From a bacterium (GTDB taxonomy: Bacteria; Bacillota; Clostridia; Oscillospirales; Ruminococcaceae): DNA of 58,108 nt. The notes beneath the pieces are model-generated. The model had not been told where the DNA came from. It was given only the letters and a program-made list of their open reading frames with translations, and did not search any database. Shown in pieces: positions 56,477 to 58,108 of the stretch. A program made the translations under genes and the position numbers. The stretch spans positions 1 to 58,108 of the forward strand of contig SFVK01000007.1 in NCBI GenBank assembly GCA_004561545.1. The letters are read 5' to 3'. How positions within the stretch are numbered: the stretch's first letter is position 1; each line of letters starts with the position of its first letter.

Positions 56477-56908
56477 ATGAAAATGCTCAATCAGGTCAAA
56501 TTCACCTTTGCCAGCCGTAGCGTCAACGAAGGGTTTGCCCGCGCGGCTCTGGCGGCGTTTCTTGCCCAGGCGGACCCCACGGTGCCCCAGCTGGCGGATA
56601 TCAAGACCGCCGTGTCGGAGGCTGTCACCAATTGCATTGTTCACGCCTATCCCGATACGGTGGGCCCCATCACCATGACGGCGGTTCTCTATGAGGGCGG
56701 CACCGTCCGCATCACCATCACAGACCGCGGCGTGGGCATTGCCGATGTGGCCAAGGCCATGGAACCCATGTTCACCACCGGCAATCCCGAGGAGCGCGCG
56801 GGACTGGGTTTTGCGGTGATGCAGAGCTTTATGGACAAGGTCCATGTCTCCTCCACACCCTCCCGCGGTACCCGCGTCACGATGACCAAGCGGCTCGACA
56901 CCAAGTGA
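56477..56908 (+). CDS. spoIIAB: Anti-sigma F factor / serine kinase
   Basis: A 144-residue HATPase-type kinase that binds sigma F and phosphorylates SpoIIAA. The N box is AVSEAVTNCIVHAYP, the G1 box ITDRGVGIADV and the G2 box GLGFAVMQSFMD. GGGGG lies seven bases before the ATG used; an earlier in-frame ATG overlapping the spoIIAA stop has no site. Confidence 0.95.
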   Translation: MKMLNQVKFTFASRSVNEGFARAALAAFLAQADPTVPQLADIKTAVSEAVTNCIVHAYPDTVGPITMTAVLYEGGTVRITITDRGVGIADVAKAMEPMFTTGNPEERAGLGFAVMQSFMDKVHVSSTPSRGTRVTMTKRLDTK

Positions 56909-56942
56909 TCCTCCTTACATATCAGGCAAAGGAGGTCCCATC

Positions 56943-57635
56943 ATGACCACAAATTCCACTGCGTTGTTCACAGAGCTGCCCCGTGCGGAATTTATCCAGC
57001 GCAATCTCGGGCTGGTACACTCCTGTGCCGGCCGCTTTACCGGCCGGGGGATTGAGTACGAGGAGCTCTACTCCGCCGGCTGTCTGGGCCTGGTCAAAGC
57101 CTGCGACGGATTTGATCCCCAGCGCGGTGTCTGCTTTTCCACCTATGCGGTGCCGGTCATCCTGGGGGAGATTAAAAAGCTGTTCCGGGACGGAGGAACC
57201 GTCAAGGTCAGCCGTTCCGTCAAGGAACTGGGGCTCAAGGTCACGGCGGAGCGGGAGCGCATTCTCAAACGCACCGGGAACGAGCCCAGCGTTGCCCAGC
57301 TGGCCGAAGCGCTCGGCGTTACCCCCGAGCAGGTGGCTGTCTCCATTCAGGCCGCCATGCCGGTGGTGTCCCTCACGCCCGCCGACAGTGAGGATGGCAA
57401 CCGGGAATGGGACATCCCCGTGGATTCCCCGGAGGAAGCACTGGCGGAACGGATCGGATTGGACGAGGTAATGTCCCGACTTGCGCCCCAGGACCGGCTC
57501 CTCATCCGGCTTCGTTTTTTTTCGGGAAAAACCCAGAGCGAAACGGCAACGGTCCTGCATACCACACAGGTGCAAATCTCCCGGCGGGAGAGGAAGATCC
57601 TCAAATGGATGCGTCAGGAGCTTACAGGAGAATGA
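56943..57635 (+). CDS. sigF: Sporulation sigma factor F
   Basis: A 230-residue sigma-70-family factor for the forespore. Region 2 has RNLGLVHSCAGRF, YEELYSAGCLGLVKACDGFD and FSTYAVPVILGEIKKLFRD (core and -10 binding). Region 3 has EPSVAQLAEALGVTPEQV, region 4 has RLAPQDRLLIRLRFFSGKTQ, then the HTH TATVLHTTQVQISRRERKIL. AAAGGAGG lies seven bases before the ATG. Last gene of spoIIA; later sporulation genes are not in view. Confidence 0.95.
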   Translation: MTTNSTALFTELPRAEFIQRNLGLVHSCAGRFTGRGIEYEELYSAGCLGLVKACDGFDPQRGVCFSTYAVPVILGEIKKLFRDGGTVKVSRSVKELGLKVTAERERILKRTGNEPSVAQLAEALGVTPEQVAVSIQAAMPVVSLTPADSEDGNREWDIPVDSPEEALAERIGLDEVMSRLAPQDRLLIRLRFFSGKTQSETATVLHTTQVQISRRERKILKWMRQELTGE

Positions 57636-57731
57636 GAGCCCCTTGAAAAGGGGAAAGCCCGTCAAATTTTCCATTTCTCAACAGGAAAACTGTGCGATTC
57701 GCCAAAAGTGTTACTTTTCCTCAAAAAACAC
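57636..57731. other. Spacer between sigF and the rRNA promoters
   Basis: CCCCTT/AAGGGG (57639-57653) forms a short hairpin without a good T tail. GCCCGTCAAAT at 57657-57667 faces its exact complement at 57771-57781, enclosing the first rRNA promoter. No gene. Confidence 0.5.
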
Positions 57732-57760
57732 TTGACGCAGGGTTCTCCGTGTGATACTAT
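57732..57760 (+). promoter_or_regulatory. rRNA operon promoter P1
   Basis: TTGACG and TACTAT with a 17-base spacer. Confidence 0.7.
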
Positions 57761-57854
57761 AATCACACCGATTTGACGGGCGCTTTACAAAGCAAGGCGG
57801 CCCGTCAGGCGGGTAACAGATCAGAGAAAAGTTTGAAAAAGTTCAAAAAAGTGC

Positions 57855-57883
57855 TTGACAAACAAAAACTGGTGTGTTAAAAT
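57855..57883 (+). promoter_or_regulatory. rRNA operon promoter P2
   Basis: TTGACA and TAAAAT with a 17-base spacer, after an A/T-rich UP-like stretch (AAAGTTCAAAAAAG). Confidence 0.85.
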
Positions 57884-57948
57884 AACAAAGCTGTCACGCA
57901 AGACAGCGGGCCGCAAAAATCAGCTTGAAAAAAACTTCAAAAAACCTC

Positions 57949-57977
57949 TTGACAAAAGAGATTGGATGATGTAAAAT
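57949..57977 (+). promoter_or_regulatory. rRNA operon promoter P3
   Basis: TTGACA and TAAAAT with a 17-base spacer, after an A/T-rich stretch (AAACTTCAAAAAAC). P2 and P3 are near-copies and both are followed by CAAGCTGTC or AAAGCTGTC. Confidence 0.85.
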
Positions 57978-58108
57978 AAACAAGCTGTCCGGGAGACCGG
58001 GAGCGACCGCAGGACCTTGAAAATTGAACAATACTGAAACTTGTGGAACCTTAAACGTGATGGAAAATCACGATAAACAATTCCAAACAAACAAGTAATT
58101 CGCAAGGA
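57978..58108 (+). other. Leader of an rRNA operon (16S gene beyond the window)
   Basis: The stretch after P3 carries the sequence CCTTGAAAATTGAACAA, typical of Firmicute pre-16S leaders, and a CGTGAT/ATCACG hairpin, part of the processing stem. The window ends before the mature 16S start. Confidence 0.7.

Noticed and set aside
57920..58105. A 61-codon minus-strand frame in the rRNA leader
   Set aside because: It runs antisense through promoter P3 and the pre-16S leader and has no ribosome binding site.

Overview
The window reads as a chromosomal segment of a GC-rich, low-motility Firmicute of the Oscillospiraceae/Ruminococcaceae type (Subdoligranulum/Gemmiger/Faecalibacterium neighbourhood). 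The basis is strong AGGAGG-type ribosome binding sites, sigma-A promoters, a complete spoIIA operon (spoIIAA-spoIIAB-sigF), a class B sortase, a Clostridia-style pyrBI pair, M3B oligoendopeptidase, CstA and a GC-rich codon bias. The genus is inference; no rRNA gene lies inside the window, although the leader of one does.

Left end (1-1.4 kb): a mobile-element scar, with the catalytic start of an IS30-type transposase next to a 5'-truncated tyrosine recombinase. From 1.4 to 15.2 kb lies cell-envelope biology. It holds a G5/3D-domain exoprotein, then a divergent cluster of a MurE-type ligase with an unusual substrate box, two asparagine-synthase-like amidotransferases and an ATP-grasp ligase resembling D-aspartate ligases of peptidoglycan cross-bridges. 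A MATE exporter, an alkylguanine-DNA alkyltransferase, a PASTA-tailed penicillin-binding protein, SfsA and a Crp/Fnr regulator follow.

15.5-29.1 kb: a pilin-like SpaA surface protein translationally coupled to its own class B sortase, an FMN alpha-hydroxyacid dehydrogenase with an N-terminal cysteine cluster, a MoxR ATPase/VWA pair with an atypical P-loop, PepF, CstA, an unknown membrane protein, a gene remnant and guaB. 29.3-36.7 kb: a five-gene oligopeptide ABC transporter with a structured leader that also encodes a possible leader peptide, followed by a cytosolic NlpC/P60 murein-peptide hydrolase; together these look like a peptide (possibly murein peptide) uptake and recycling unit.

36.7-43.5 kb: pyrBI, a GntR/UTRA regulator, nth, rarA, a Fur/PerR-family regulator with a palindrome over its own promoter, a lipase-like hydrolase, an array of hairpins and a small zinc ribbon protein. 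43.5-46.8 kb: a compact minus-strand cassette of acyl carrier protein, MaoC dehydratase, two SDR reductases and a GNAT-like acyltransferase, which looks like a dedicated hydroxyacyl synthesis and transfer module. 46.8-57.6 kb: a BofC-C-like membrane protein, a class A PBP whose best start codon is ATA, an ACT regulator with hom, thrB and lysC, then VanZ, folC and the sporulation operon spoIIA. The right end carries three tandem strong promoters and the leader of an rRNA operon whose 16S gene starts beyond the window.
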